Assembly: GCA_024690425.1 (NCBI GenBank)
Contig: JAILCT010000048.1
Coordinates: forward strand, 1-34,188
Source: Lachnospiraceae bacterium
GTDB taxonomy: Bacteria; Bacillota_A; Clostridia; Lachnospirales; Lachnospiraceae
Direction of reading: 5' to 3'
Length of the DNA stretch: 34,188 nucleotides
The notes under the pieces were generated by a model. That model was not told the DNA's origin, searched no databases, and saw nothing but the letters and a program-made list of their open reading frames with translations. Both the position numbers and the translations under genes were made by a program. Below, in pieces: positions 7,368-16,490 of the stretch; within the stretch, counting starts at the first letter, position 1, and every line of letters starts with the position of its first letter.

Positions 7368-10300
7368 ATGTACAACAAGGTATCAACAGACTTAAGCTTC
7401 GTGGAGAGAGAGAAAGAGATAGAGAAGTTCTGGTCTGACAATGACATTTTCAGAAAGAGCATGGAGAACAGAAAGGAAGGCGAAACCTATACCTTCTACG
7501 ACGGACCGCCCACAGCCAACGGCAAGCCCCATATAGGCCACGTTCTTACCCGTGTCATTAAGGATATGATACCCAGATACCGTACCATGAAGGGCTACTA
7601 CGTTCCCCGTAAGGCAGGATGGGATACCCACGGCCTTCCGGTTGAACTTGAGGTTGAGAAGAAGTTGGGCCTTGACGGTAAGGAGCAGATAGAAGAGTAC
7701 GGACTTGATCCCTTTATCAAGGAATGTAAGGAATCCGTATGGAAGTATAAGGGAATGTGGGAGGACTTCTCGGGAACGGTTGGTTTCTGGGCCGATATGG
7801 ACGACCCCTACGTTACCTATCATGATGATTTCATAGAGTCAGAATGGTGGGCTCTTAAGCAGATATGGGACAAGGGCCTTCTCTACAAGGGCTTCAAGAT
7901 AGTTCCCTACTGCCCCCGCTGCGGAACCCCTCTTTCATCACATGAGGTTGCCCAGGGGTATAAGACATTAAAGGAGAGGACCGCTATCGTCAGGTTTAAG
8001 ATAAAGGGTGAGGAGAATGCCTACTTCCTTGCCTGGACCACAACACCCTGGACTCTTGCCTCAAATATCGCCCTCTGTGTTAATCCCGATGAGACCTATG
8101 TAAGGGTCAAGGCTGCCGACGGCATGGTATATATACTGGCTCAGGCTCTTGCAGACCAGGTGCTTGGGTCCATTGAGAGGGAAGAAGGTACACCCGCTTA
8201 TGAGGTGATCGAGACCTATAAGGGTAAGGACCTTGAATATAAGGAATACGAGCCCCTGTATCAGTGTGCGGCGGATGAGGCTGAGAAACAGCATAAGAAA
8301 GCCTTCTTTATATATGTAGATGATTATGTAACGATGTCCGACGGTACCGGTATCGTCCATATAGCTCCCGCCTTCGGTGAGGATGATGCAAGGGTTGGGC
8401 GCAAGTACGATGCCCCCTTTGTACAGATGGTTGATGAGCAGGGTATCATGAAGGATGTTACCCCCTTTGCCGGCATGAGATGCAAGCCTACCAAGGCAGA
8501 GCTTGAGGCAGGTGCGGTTGACTGTGACAAAAACGTTCTTATAGAGCTTGACAAGAGGGGCCAGCTCTTCTCGGCTCCCAAGGTAGAGCATGACTATCCC
8601 CACTGCTGGAGATGTGACACACCCCTCCTCTATTATGCAAGAGAGTCATGGTTCATAAAGATGACTGCTGTAAGGGATGATCTTGTTGCCAACAATAAGA
8701 CTGTTAACTGGATCCCGCCTTCAATAGGTGAGGGACGTTTCGGCAATTGGCTTGAGAACATCCAGGACTGGGGCGTATCACGTAACCGTTATTGGGGAAC
8801 ACCCCTTAATATCTGGGAGTGTCAGGACTGCGGTAAGCAGATATGCATAGGTTCAAGGGAAGAGCTTAAGAAGGCAAGCGGAAGGGATGATGCCCTTACG
8901 GTTGAGCTTCACAGGCCATATATTGATGATTTTGCATGTACATGTCCTGACTGCGGTAAGGAAATGAAGAGGGTACCTGAGGTTATAGACTGTTGGTTTG
9001 ACTCGGGTGCAATGCCTTTTGCCCAGCATCATTATCCTTTTGAGAACAAGGATCTTTTTGAGCAGCAGTTCCCGGCCCAGTTCATATCAGAGGCTGTTGA
9101 CCAGACAAGAGGCTGGTTCTATTCACTCATGGCTGAATCGACCCTCCTCTTTAACAAGTCGCCCTATGAGAATGTAATAGTGCTTGGTCTTGTGCTTGAT
9201 GAGAACGGCGAGAAGATGAGTAAGAGCAAGGGTAATGCGGTAGATCCCTTTGATGCCCTTAAGACAATGGGTGCCGATGCGATAAGGTGGTACTTCTACA
9301 TTAACTCGGCTCCATGGCTCCCCAACCGCTTCCATGACAAGGCTGTAATGGAAGGACAGAGAAAGTTCATGGGTACGCTCTGGAATACCTATGCCTTCTT
9401 CGTTCTCTATGCGAATATAGATGATTTTGACGCAAGTAAGTATGAACTTGAATACGATAAGCTCCCGGTAATGGATAAGTGGATATTGAGTAAGTTAAAT
9501 ACCGTTGTCGGTGAGGTGGATGATAACCTCTTCAACTACAGGATACCTGAAGCTGCAAGGGCATTGTCGGAATTCGTAGATGACCTGAGTAACTGGTATG
9601 TAAGAAGGTGCCGTGAGCGCTTCTGGGCGAAGGGTATGGAGCAGGATAAGATCAATGCCTATATGACCCTCTATACATCCCTTGTTACCATTGCCAAGGC
9701 AGCTGCTCCCATGATCCCCTTCATGACGGAGCAGATATATCAGAACCTTGTAAGGAGCGTGGATAAGTCGGCTCCCGAGAGTATACACCTGTGTGATTTC
9801 CCTGCAGTCAACAAGGCCTTCATCGATGAAGAACTTGAGAAGAACATGGATGGTGTCCTTAAGACTGTAGTTATGGGACGTGCCTGCAGGAATGCATGCA
9901 ATATAAAGAACAGACAGCCTATCGGCAAGATGCTGGTTAAGGCTCCTTTTGAACTGTCCGAGTTCTATAAAGAGATAATCGAGGATGAGCTTAATGTCAA
10001 GTCGGTTGAGTTTAAGGATGATGTGAGTGACTTTACGTCTTATTCATTCAAGCCCCAGCTTAAGACATTAGGTCCCAAGTACGGCAAGCTTATAGGTGCC
10101 ATCAAGCAGGCACTTGCAGGTCTTGACGGGTCTGATGCCATGAGTAAGCTTAACGGTGAAGGTGAGCTTAAGCTTGATATAAACGGTGAAGAGGTCATTC
10201 TTGTAAAGGAAGACCTTCTTATCGAATCGGTTGAGAAGGACGGATTCGTTTCGGAAAACGATAACCAGATGACGGTAGTCCTTGATACAAACCTTACACC

Positions 10301-10562
10301 CGAGCTTATAGAGGAAGGCTTCGTACGTGAACTTATATCAAAGATCCAGACCATGCGTAAGGAAGCAGGCTTCGAGGTTATGGATAAGATAATCGTATAT
10401 GCTAAGGATAATGATAAACTTAAGGGTATCATGGAAGGCAATAAGGCTGATATAATAAGGGATGTAATGGCAGATGATATCAAATATGATACGCTTGAAG
10501 GCTATGAGAAGGAATGGGATATAAACGGCGAGAAAGTAACACTGGCTGTAAAGAAAAAATAA
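7368..10562 (+). CDS. ileS: Isoleucyl-tRNA synthetase, type 2 (eukaryote-like)
   Basis: It charges tRNA-Ile with isoleucine and edits valine. At 1064 residues, with GPPTANGKPHIGH (HIGH at 55-58), WDTHGLPVE and KMSKS at 616-620, it belongs to the longer IleS2 class. That class is typically insensitive to mupirocin (family knowledge, not tested here). Cysteine pairs (CPRCGTPLSSHE, CWRCDTPLLYY, CQDCGK, CPDCGK) line the editing and catalytic regions and probably bind zinc. The start at 7368 is preferred over an in-frame ATG at 7302, which lies inside pncB: AGGAAAGGG (7351-7359) precedes 7368 and the conserved N-terminus MYNKVSTDLSFVEREKEI begins there. There is no room for a T-box leader in the 20-base gap. 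Confidence 0.97.
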   Translation: MYNKVSTDLSFVEREKEIEKFWSDNDIFRKSMENRKEGETYTFYDGPPTANGKPHIGHVLTRVIKDMIPRYRTMKGYYVPRKAGWDTHGLPVELEVEKKLGLDGKEQIEEYGLDPFIKECKESVWKYKGMWEDFSGTVGFWADMDDPYVTYHDDFIESEWWALKQIWDKGLLYKGFKIVPYCPRCGTPLSSHEVAQGYKTLKERTAIVRFKIKGEENAYFLAWTTTPWTLASNIALCVNPDETYVRVKAADGMVYILAQALADQVLGSIEREEGTPAYEVIETYKGKDLEYKEYEPLYQCAADEAEKQHKKAFFIYVDDYVTMSDGTGIVHIAPAFGEDDARVGRKYDAPFVQMVDEQGIMKDVTPFAGMRCKPTKAELEAGAVDCDKNVLIELDKRGQLFSAPKVEHDYPHCWRCDTPLLYYARESWFIKMTAVRDDLVANNKTVNWIPPSIGEGRFGNWLENIQDWGVSRNRYWGTPLNIWECQDCGKQICIGSREELKKASGRDDALTVELHRPYIDDFACTCPDCGKEMKRVPEVIDCWFDSGAMPFAQHHYPFENKDLFEQQFPAQFISEAVDQTRGWFYSLMAESTLLFNKSPYENVIVLGLVLDENGEKMSKSKGNAVDPFDALKTMGADAIRWYFYINSAPWLPNRFHDKAVMEGQRKFMGTLWNTYAFFVLYANIDDFDASKYELEYDKLPVMDKWILSKLNTVVGEVDDNLFNYRIPEAARALSEFVDDLSNWYVRRCRERFWAKGMEQDKINAYMTLYTSLVTIAKAAAPMIPFMTEQIYQNLVRSVDKSAPESIHLCDFPAVNKAFIDEELEKNMDGVLKTVVMGRACRNACNIKNRQPIGKMLVKAPFELSEFYKEIIEDELNVKSVEFKDDVSDFTSYSFKPQLKTLGPKYGKLIGAIKQALAGLDGSDAMSKLNGEGELKLDINGEEVILVKEDLLIESVEKDGFVSENDNQMTVVLDTNLTPELIEEGFVRELISKIQTMRKEAGFEVMDKIIVYAKDNDKLKGIMEGNKADIIRDVMADDIKYDTLEGYEKEWDINGEKVTLAVKKK

Positions 10563-10616
10563 AGTGAATACACTTATATATAACTTTATTAATTATTTTT
10601 GTAGGAGGGTAGGGTT

Positions 10617-13085
10617 TTGGTAAAGAAGCAGCAACAGCAGTTTGACAAGGAAGCATTTAAAAAAGTGGTAAGCGACAACGTTAAGACGTTATACCGCAAA
10701 ACACTTAAGGAAGCTTCGGAGCAGCAGATATTCCAGGCTGTCTGCTACGCAGTAAAGGATACCATCATCGATAACTGGATGGATACCCAGAAGGCTTACG
10801 AGAAGAAGGATCCTAAGACAGTGTATTATCTGTCCATGGAATTCCTTATGGGCCGTGCTCTCGGAAACAGCCTTATTAATTTAAGAGAGTATAAGGAAGT
10901 TGCCGAAGCGCTTGATGAGCTGGGTATCGATATTAATCTGGTTGAAGATCAGGAAAGAGATGCAGCTTTAGGTAACGGCGGTCTCGGAAGGCTTGCAGCA
11001 TGCTTCCTTGATTCACTTGCAACACTTGGCTATTCTGCATATGGGTGCGGTATCAGATACCGTTACGGTATGTTCAAACAGGAAATAAGGGACGGATATC
11101 AGGTAGAAGTACCCGATAACTGGCTTAAGGATGGTAATCCCTTCGAACTTCGTCGTCCCGAATATGCCAAGATAGTTAAGTTCGGCGGCTATGTTAAGGT
11201 TGATGTTGATGAATTCGGTGAGAGTCATTTCTCACAGGAGGGTTATCAGTCGGTACAGGCTATTCCCTACGATCTTCCGATAGTGGGATACGGCAACAGG
11301 ATAGTGAATACGTTGAGGATCTGGGATGCACAGCCTGTTGAGTGCTTCCAGCTGGATTCCTTCGATAAGGGTGATTACAAGATGGCTGTTGAACAGGAGA
11401 ACCTGGCAAGGAACATCTGTGAAGTTCTCTATCCCAATGATAATCACTATGCAGGTAAGGAACTAAGGCTTAAACAACAGTATTTCTTTATTTCAGCCAG
11501 CATCCAGGAAGCTGTTGAGAAATACATGCGAAGCCATGACGATATAAAGAAACTGTATGAAAAGGTTGTATTCCAGCTTAATGATACCCATCCCACGGTA
11601 ACGGTTGCCGAGCTTATGAGGATACTTATGGACGAATACGGACTCGGATGGGATGAGGCATGGGCTGTTACGACCAAGACATGTGCTTATACAAACCATA
11701 CGATAATGTCGGAAGCTCTTGAGAAATGGCCTATCGAGCTCTTCTCAAGGCTCCTTCCGAGAATTTACCAGATAGTGGAAGAGATAAACAGAAGGTTCAT
11801 AGAGCAGATAAGGGCCAAGTATCCCGGCAATGAGGATAAGGTCCGCAAGATGGCAATTATCTATGACGGTCAGGTTAAGATGGCTCACCTTGCCATCTGT
11901 GCCGGATTTTCTGTTAACGGTGTTGCAAGGCTTCATACAGAGATCCTTAAAAATCAGGAGCTTAAGGATTTCTATGAGATGATGCCCGAGAAGTTCAACA
12001 ATAAGACAAACGGTATCACCCAGAGGCGTTTCCTCTTACACGGCAATCCCCTGCTTGCAGACTGGGTAACATCAAGAGTAGGCGATGACTGGATCACCAA
12101 CCTGCCCAAGATCAACAAGCTTAAGGTATTTGCAGATGATCCGAAGGCCCAGCAGGAATTCATGAACATCAAGTACCAGAATAAGGTCCGTCTTGCCAGA
12201 TATATACTTGAAAATAACGGCATCGAGGTCGATCCGAGATCGATATTCGATGTTCAGGTTAAGAGACTGCATGAATACAAGAGGCAGCTCCTTAATATCC
12301 TTCATATAATGTATCTTTACAATGAGCTTAAGGAGCATCCCGAGATGGACTTCTATCCGAGGACCTTTATCTTCGGTGCCAAGGCGGCAGCAGGCTATCG
12401 TACGGCGAAGCTCACTATCAAGCTTATAAACACTGTGGCGGATGTGGTTAATAACGATCCTTCGATAAACGGCAAGATAAAGATCGTATTCATTGAGGAT
12501 TACAGGGTATCAAATGCCGAATGGATATTTGCGGCAGCCGATGTATCCGAGCAGATATCAACCGCAAGTAAGGAAGCATCCGGTACAGGGAACATGAAGT
12601 TCATGCTTAACGGAGCGGTAACACTCGGAACAATGGACGGTGCCAATGTTGAGATAGTAGAAGAGGTGGGTAAGGACAACGCCTTTATATTCGGATTGTC
12701 ATCGGAAGAGGTCATTAATTATGAGAACCGCGGAGGATACAATCCTCAGGAGATATTCAATAACGATCCGGATATCCGCAAGGTCCTCATGCAGCTTATA
12801 AATGGATATTATTGCAAGAACGATCCCGAGATGTTCAGGGACCTGTACAATTCACTGCTCAATACCCAGATCTCTTCAAGGGCCGATACCTACTTCATAC
12901 TTAAGGACTTCAAGTCCTATGCAGAGGCTCAGAAGAAGGTTGAAGAGGCATACAAGGATGAGAAGAGATGGGCTAAGATGGCAATACTTAATACCGCATG
13001 CTCCGGTAAGTTCACTTCCGACCGTACCATTCAGGAGTATGTAAACGATATCTGGCATCTTGATAAGGTGACACTCAGGAAATAG
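10617..13085 (+). CDS. glgP: Glycogen/maltodextrin phosphorylase
   Basis: It releases glucose-1-phosphate from alpha-1,4-glucans with a pyridoxal phosphate cofactor (GT35). Of 822 residues, EASGTGNMKFMLNG holds the cofactor lysine (Lys661), and YYLSMEFLMGRALGN and ERDAALGNGGLGRLAACFLDS are family signatures. The start is TTG at 10617: AGGAGG (10603-10608) is spaced 8 bases from it and no ATG or GTG is available upstream in frame. The 54-base gap after ileS contains AT-rich DNA but no promoter I trust. The gene ends one base before the stop of the convergent AraC regulator. Whether it contributes to the galactoside locus next to it is unknown. Confidence 0.96.
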   Translation: MVKKQQQQFDKEAFKKVVSDNVKTLYRKTLKEASEQQIFQAVCYAVKDTIIDNWMDTQKAYEKKDPKTVYYLSMEFLMGRALGNSLINLREYKEVAEALDELGIDINLVEDQERDAALGNGGLGRLAACFLDSLATLGYSAYGCGIRYRYGMFKQEIRDGYQVEVPDNWLKDGNPFELRRPEYAKIVKFGGYVKVDVDEFGESHFSQEGYQSVQAIPYDLPIVGYGNRIVNTLRIWDAQPVECFQLDSFDKGDYKMAVEQENLARNICEVLYPNDNHYAGKELRLKQQYFFISASIQEAVEKYMRSHDDIKKLYEKVVFQLNDTHPTVTVAELMRILMDEYGLGWDEAWAVTTKTCAYTNHTIMSEALEKWPIELFSRLLPRIYQIVEEINRRFIEQIRAKYPGNEDKVRKMAIIYDGQVKMAHLAICAGFSVNGVARLHTEILKNQELKDFYEMMPEKFNNKTNGITQRRFLLHGNPLLADWVTSRVGDDWITNLPKINKLKVFADDPKAQQEFMNIKYQNKVRLARYILENNGIEVDPRSIFDVQVKRLHEYKRQLLNILHIMYLYNELKEHPEMDFYPRTFIFGAKAAAGYRTAKLTIKLINTVADVVNNDPSINGKIKIVFIEDYRVSNAEWIFAAADVSEQISTASKEASGTGNMKFMLNGAVTLGTMDGANVEIVEEVGKDNAFIFGLSSEEVINYENRGGYNPQEIFNNDPDIRKVLMQLINGYYCKNDPEMFRDLYNSLLNTQISSRADTYFILKDFKSYAEAQKKVEEAYKDEKRWAKMAILNTACSGKFTSDRTIQEYVNDIWHLDKVTLRK

Positions 13086-13086
13086 T

Positions 13087-13971
13087 TCACTGTCCTGAAA
13101 TCCTGCTGGAACGGGACTGACCCAGCATGCCTGCAGCCATAGAGTAATCCATTCCGCGGCAGGCAGAAGGAGACTTACCGAAATGTCTCTTGAAGGCCTT
13201 GGAGAATGTAAATGTATCAGTGTATCCGACAGCTTCGGCTATCTCGGATACACTGAGTTTATTTTCGGATAAAAGCTTAATGGCCATCTTCATCCTGTAG
13301 GTAAGAAGGTATTCCTGGAGTGAGTAACCGGTAGCTTCCTTGAAAAGACGTGTCAGATAGCTCCTGTTTAGCCCAAGGGCCAGGGCTATATTCTCGACCT
13401 TAACATGTTCCGAGTACTTAAGCTGTATGTATGAGATAACGTTTTTAACATATAAAAGCGCACTGTCATAAGAAGCATCCTGAGGGGATGCCGCATACCT
13501 TATCATATAATCACATATCTTATACAGATTACCGATACAGTAATACTGCCTTGAATAATTATCAAGTATATCCCGAGCAAGGTCCTCGATCTTATCGGCG
13601 CATGCTATCGGAGTAAAAACGGGATGCGAAGGGGTAAGACCGGCTTCCTTAAGGATAAGTGGGATCTTGGGGCCTCCTATGTGAAACCAGATATATTCCC
13701 AGGGGTCATCCTTGTCAGCCTGATAGAAGGTCTTGGTGTCTGAGGGTATAAGAAATACCTGATGGGGGCCGACATCGTACTGTCTGCCGTTAAGACGGAT
13801 TATTCCACGGCCGTTAACGACAAAATGAAGGATTATTCGGTTCTTTACATGATGTGTGTATGAATACAGGGGATCACATTTATTTGTACCCATCTCATAC
13901 AGAAAAAAATCATCCGAATCGCCGTAATTAACAAACTTGCAAAAATCACATCCCAAAAGATCGTATGGCAT
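13087..13971 (-). CDS. AraC-family transcriptional regulator (cupin sensor + HTH)
   Basis: This is the probable activator of the adjacent alpha-galactoside genes. Of 294 residues, 1-150 are an AraC-type sugar-sensing cupin (HFVVNGRGIIRLNGRQYDVGPHQVFLIP). The C-terminal part carries two helix-turn-helix motifs (about 192-214 and 240-263), with the hallmark VSEIAEAVGYTDTFTFSKAFKRHFGKSPSA. The ATG at 13971 is chosen because GGAGGT lies 5 bases upstream; an in-frame ATG 15 bases further out lacks a site. The gene is divergent from the first GH36 gene, an arrangement typical of MsmR/RafR regulators. A direct-repeat element in the shared intergenic region overlaps its own -35 zone, so autoregulation is plausible. 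The effector is inferred (melibiose or raffinose type), not shown. Confidence 0.9.
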   Translation of the reverse strand: MPYDLLGCDFCKFVNYGDSDDFFLYEMGTNKCDPLYSYTHHVKNRIILHFVVNGRGIIRLNGRQYDVGPHQVFLIPSDTKTFYQADKDDPWEYIWFHIGGPKIPLILKEAGLTPSHPVFTPIACADKIEDLARDILDNYSRQYYCIGNLYKICDYMIRYAASPQDASYDSALLYVKNVISYIQLKYSEHVKVENIALALGLNRSYLTRLFKEATGYSLQEYLLTYRMKMAIKLLSENKLSVSEIAEAVGYTDTFTFSKAFKRHFGKSPSACRGMDYSMAAGMLGQSRSSRISGQ

Positions 13972-14005
13972 AATACACCTCCACATGTCATAATGCTACT
14001 TATAC

Positions 14006-14011
14006 ATTATA
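14006..14011 (-). promoter_or_regulatory. -10 element of the AraC regulator gene
   Basis: On the minus strand this reads TATAAT, about 35 bases before the regulator ATG. No canonical -35 is seen at 17 bases. The 14021-14055 repeat element covers that region. Confidence 0.5.
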
Positions 14012-14020
14012 AGGCATAAG

Positions 14021-14055
14021 TCAAATTTTGACATCAAAAAATCAAAAAAAACCAT
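14021..14055 (+). promoter_or_regulatory. Putative AraC-regulator operator, copy 1
   Basis: Two TCAAA-type half sites at 14021 and 14042 are exactly 21 bases apart, and TGACATCAAAA (14029-14039) lies between them. GTCAAA-T-TTTGAC (14020-14032) is also an inverted repeat. The element ends about 30 bases before the TATAAT of the GH36 gene, just upstream of its -35 position, as expected for an activator site. A matching element with the same layout occurs at 16361-16395. Confidence 0.6.
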
Positions 14056-14084
14056 TAGATTACAGAAGGATCGGGAATATACTT

Positions 14085-14090
14085 TATAAT
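14085..14090 (+). promoter_or_regulatory. -10 element of the first alpha-galactosidase gene
   Basis: A perfect TATAAT lies 61 bases before the ATG. The hexamer 17 bases upstream (14062-14067, ACAGAA) is far from the -35 consensus, which fits a promoter that needs an activator. A GTTTA-T-TAAAC palindrome (14119-14129) lies in the leader. Confidence 0.55.
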
Positions 14091-14150
14091 ACCTTTAATT
14101 GATTGCAAGTTAACTGTAGTTTATTAAACGACTGATGAAAGGGTTTACGA

Positions 14151-16349
14151 ATGAATATTATTTGGAATAAAACATCCGGACATTTTCATTTGTATAACGA
14201 CAGGATCAGCTATATCATCGGAATTGCCATTAACGGGGAGCTTTCCAACCTGTACTTTGGCAAAAAGATACATGAGAAGGAAGACTTCTCATATATCTTC
14301 TTCCGTATGGGAATGCCCAATATCGTGGTGGATGCTGATACCGAGTCTTATTCAATGGAACTAAACCGTCAGGAGTACCCTTCCTTTGGCACAACGGATT
14401 TTGGCACACCTGCTTTTGAGATTGAAACGGAGAACGGCTCAAGAGTCTCTTCGTTTGTCTATAAGAGTCATACCATCAATAAGGGTAAGAAGGGTATAAA
14501 TGGCCTTCCTGCCACTTATGCCGATGCCGATGAAGCCATGACACTGGAGATCTTGCTTGAAGATGAAGCAGCTTCCATGACCCTTACTCTTTCCTATACG
14601 ATATTTGATAAGTATCCGGTTATCGCAAGGCATGCCGAATTTGCTTATACGGGAAGCTCAATGGTAAGGATAACAAGAGCGCTTTCCTGCTGCCTTGACC
14701 TTCCGGATCAGGAATATGAGATGATGCAGTTTGACGGGGCATGGGCAAGAGAGAGGATACCGAAGGTAAGAAAGCTTGGAAACGGAATGACTTCGATCCA
14801 GTCGATGAGAGGTGTATCAAGTGCCAATCATAACCCCTTTATTATAATAAAGAGGGCAAATACCGATGATTTTGACGGTCTTGCTTACGGGTTCTCATTT
14901 GTTTACAGCGGTAACTTTTTTGCAGGAGCCGAGGGCGGTACCCACGGAAGGCTGAGGATCCTTATGGGTATAAATCCCGAAAGGTTCGCATGGATCCTTA
15001 AGGGTGGTGAGACATTTGAGACGCCGGAGACAGTGATTGCAATGACAGATTGCGGTCTTAACGATCTGTCCCAAACATACCACAGGCTGTTTAATAATAA
15101 TCTGGTAAGGGGTAAGTGGAAGAATGTACCCCGTCCGATCTTAAACAACAACTGGGAAGCCACCTTTATGGACTTCACAGAAGAAAAGATATTAGCGATA
15201 GCAAGAAAGGCCAGGGAAGCCGGGGTTGAGCTATTTGTCCTCGATGATGGATGGTTTGGTGAGCGAAATGATGATTTTGCAGGCCTTGGTGACTGGGTGG
15301 AGAACCCAAAGAAGCTTCCGCAGGGCATTGCGGGTCTTGCTAGGAAGATAAACGCCATGGGGCTTAAGTTCGGATTCTGGATAGAGCCCGAGATGGTCAA
15401 TCCCGACTCCAATCTTTACAGAAGACATCCGGACTGGGTACTGTCCGTGCCGGGCAGGAAATCATCTCTTGGCAGGCACCAGCTTGTTCTTGACTTTTCA
15501 AGGGAAGAGGTAGTGGATCACATCTACGGGATGCTCTGTAAGATATTAAAGGATGCCCCGGTAAGCTATATCAAGTGGGACATGAACAGGTCCCTGACCG
15601 AAGTGTTCAGTGTGGAAGCAGCCCCCTGCGAGCAGGGAATGATCTACCATAAATATGTACTTGGTGTATACAGCCTCTATTCAAGGCTTATAGAAGCCTT
15701 CCCTGAAATACTCTTTGAGTCATGTTCGTCGGGCGGGAACAGGTTCGATGCGGGAATGCTCTATTATGCCCCCCAGGCCTGGTGCTCGGATAATACGGAT
15801 GCGATCGACAGGCTGAGGATCCAGTACGGTACATCCTACGGATATCCGATAGTATCGATAGGATCGCACGTATCCGCTGTACCCAACCAGCAGACGGGCA
15901 GGAGCGTGTCAATAGGAACAAGGGCCAACGTTGCATATTTCGGAACTTTCGGCTATGAGCTTGACCTAAACGAGATAAGCGATCAGGAATTTGAAGAGGT
16001 TAAGGGACAGATAGAATTTATGAAGAAATACCGTGAACTTATCCAGTACGGTGATTTCTACAGGTTAAGATCTCCCTTTGAGACGGACCAGACCGCCTGG
16101 ATGGTAGTGTCACAGGACAAGAGGAAGGCCATTATCGGATTTTACTGCTTAAGGTCCAATGTCAATACGCTTCCCGGATTCCTAAAGCTTTCAGGACTTG
16201 ATAAGGATATCCTCTATAAAATGGAGGGAAGGGACTATTACGGAGACGAGCTTATGAACATGGGCATAACGATCGCTGAATTCTATAAGCAGGGATTCAC
16301 CATTTCGGAAGACTATGCGTCTTTTGTTACGGTAATTGAAGCAGTATGA
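14151..16349 (+). CDS. Alpha-galactosidase, glycoside hydrolase family 36
   Basis: It hydrolyses terminal alpha-1,6-galactosyl residues from melibiose, raffinose or stachyose. The 732 residues have the GH36 order: an N-terminal beta-sandwich, a catalytic barrel (LFVLDDGWFGERNDD, GFWIEPEMVNPDSNL) and a C-terminal beta domain. YIKWDMNRS carries the nucleophile Asp477 and WCSDNTDAIDR the acid/base Asp547, spaced as in the Geobacillus AgaA-type enzymes. There is no signal peptide, so it is cytoplasmic and acts on imported sugar. GAAAGGG precedes the ATG. It lies divergent to the AraC regulator and upstream of the ABC importer genes, which supports the assignment. Confidence 0.95.
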   Translation: MNIIWNKTSGHFHLYNDRISYIIGIAINGELSNLYFGKKIHEKEDFSYIFFRMGMPNIVVDADTESYSMELNRQEYPSFGTTDFGTPAFEIETENGSRVSSFVYKSHTINKGKKGINGLPATYADADEAMTLEILLEDEAASMTLTLSYTIFDKYPVIARHAEFAYTGSSMVRITRALSCCLDLPDQEYEMMQFDGAWARERIPKVRKLGNGMTSIQSMRGVSSANHNPFIIIKRANTDDFDGLAYGFSFVYSGNFFAGAEGGTHGRLRILMGINPERFAWILKGGETFETPETVIAMTDCGLNDLSQTYHRLFNNNLVRGKWKNVPRPILNNNWEATFMDFTEEKILAIARKAREAGVELFVLDDGWFGERNDDFAGLGDWVENPKKLPQGIAGLARKINAMGLKFGFWIEPEMVNPDSNLYRRHPDWVLSVPGRKSSLGRHQLVLDFSREEVVDHIYGMLCKILKDAPVSYIKWDMNRSLTEVFSVEAAPCEQGMIYHKYVLGVYSLYSRLIEAFPEILFESCSSGGNRFDAGMLYYAPQAWCSDNTDAIDRLRIQYGTSYGYPIVSIGSHVSAVPNQQTGRSVSIGTRANVAYFGTFGYELDLNEISDQEFEEVKGQIEFMKKYRELIQYGDFYRLRSPFETDQTAWMVVSQDKRKAIIGFYCLRSNVNTLPGFLKLSGLDKDILYKMEGRDYYGDELMNMGITIAEFYKQGFTISEDYASFVTVIEAV

Positions 16350-16360
16350 CATTGACCAGC

Positions 16361-16395
16361 TCACAAAATGACATCAAAACTTCACAAAATACCAT
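16361..16395 (+). promoter_or_regulatory. Putative AraC-regulator operator, copy 2
   Basis: Direct repeats of TCACAAAAT start at 16361 and 16382, 21 bases apart, around TGACATCAAAA (16369-16379). By my alignment 27 of 35 positions match the copy at 14021-14055. In both copies the TGACATCAAAA core starts exactly 122 bases before the ATG of the next gene. Confidence 0.6.
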
Positions 16396-16420
16396 ACACT
16401 TAAGATGGACTAATGCATAT

Positions 16421-16426
16421 TATATA
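16421..16426 (+). promoter_or_regulatory. Probable -10 region of the binding-protein gene
   Basis: The AT-rich stretch TATTATATAAG (16418-16428) lies at nearly the same distance from operator copy 2 as TATAAT does from copy 1. The best hexamer (TATATA here, or TATAAG at 16423) is uncertain. There is no consensus -35. Confidence 0.4.
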
Positions 16427-16446
16427 AGTGCAATCAGGAGAAGGTT

Positions 16447-16460
16447 TGTTTAAATAAACA
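16447..16460 (+). repeat. Inverted repeat in the binding-protein leader
   Basis: TGTTTA-AA-TAAACA is a perfect 6+6 inverted repeat between the -10 region and the ribosome binding site. A related GTTTA-T-TAAAC lies in the leader of the first GH36 gene (14119-14129). It could be a LacI-type or catabolite operator, but the AT-rich context makes chance possible. Confidence 0.35.
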
Positions 16461-16490
16461 GATTTCAACGTATTGTAAGGAGGGTAACTA

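Noticed and set aside
10563..10616. Short hairpin AAGTG-AATA-CACTT as ileS terminator
   Set aside because: Only 5 pairs and no T run directly after it. It is not a convincing terminator.
14136..14149. Catabolite-control (cre-like) site TGAAAGGGTTTACG
   Set aside because: It matches about 12 of 14 consensus positions but lacks the central CG and includes the ribosome binding site, so it may be chance.
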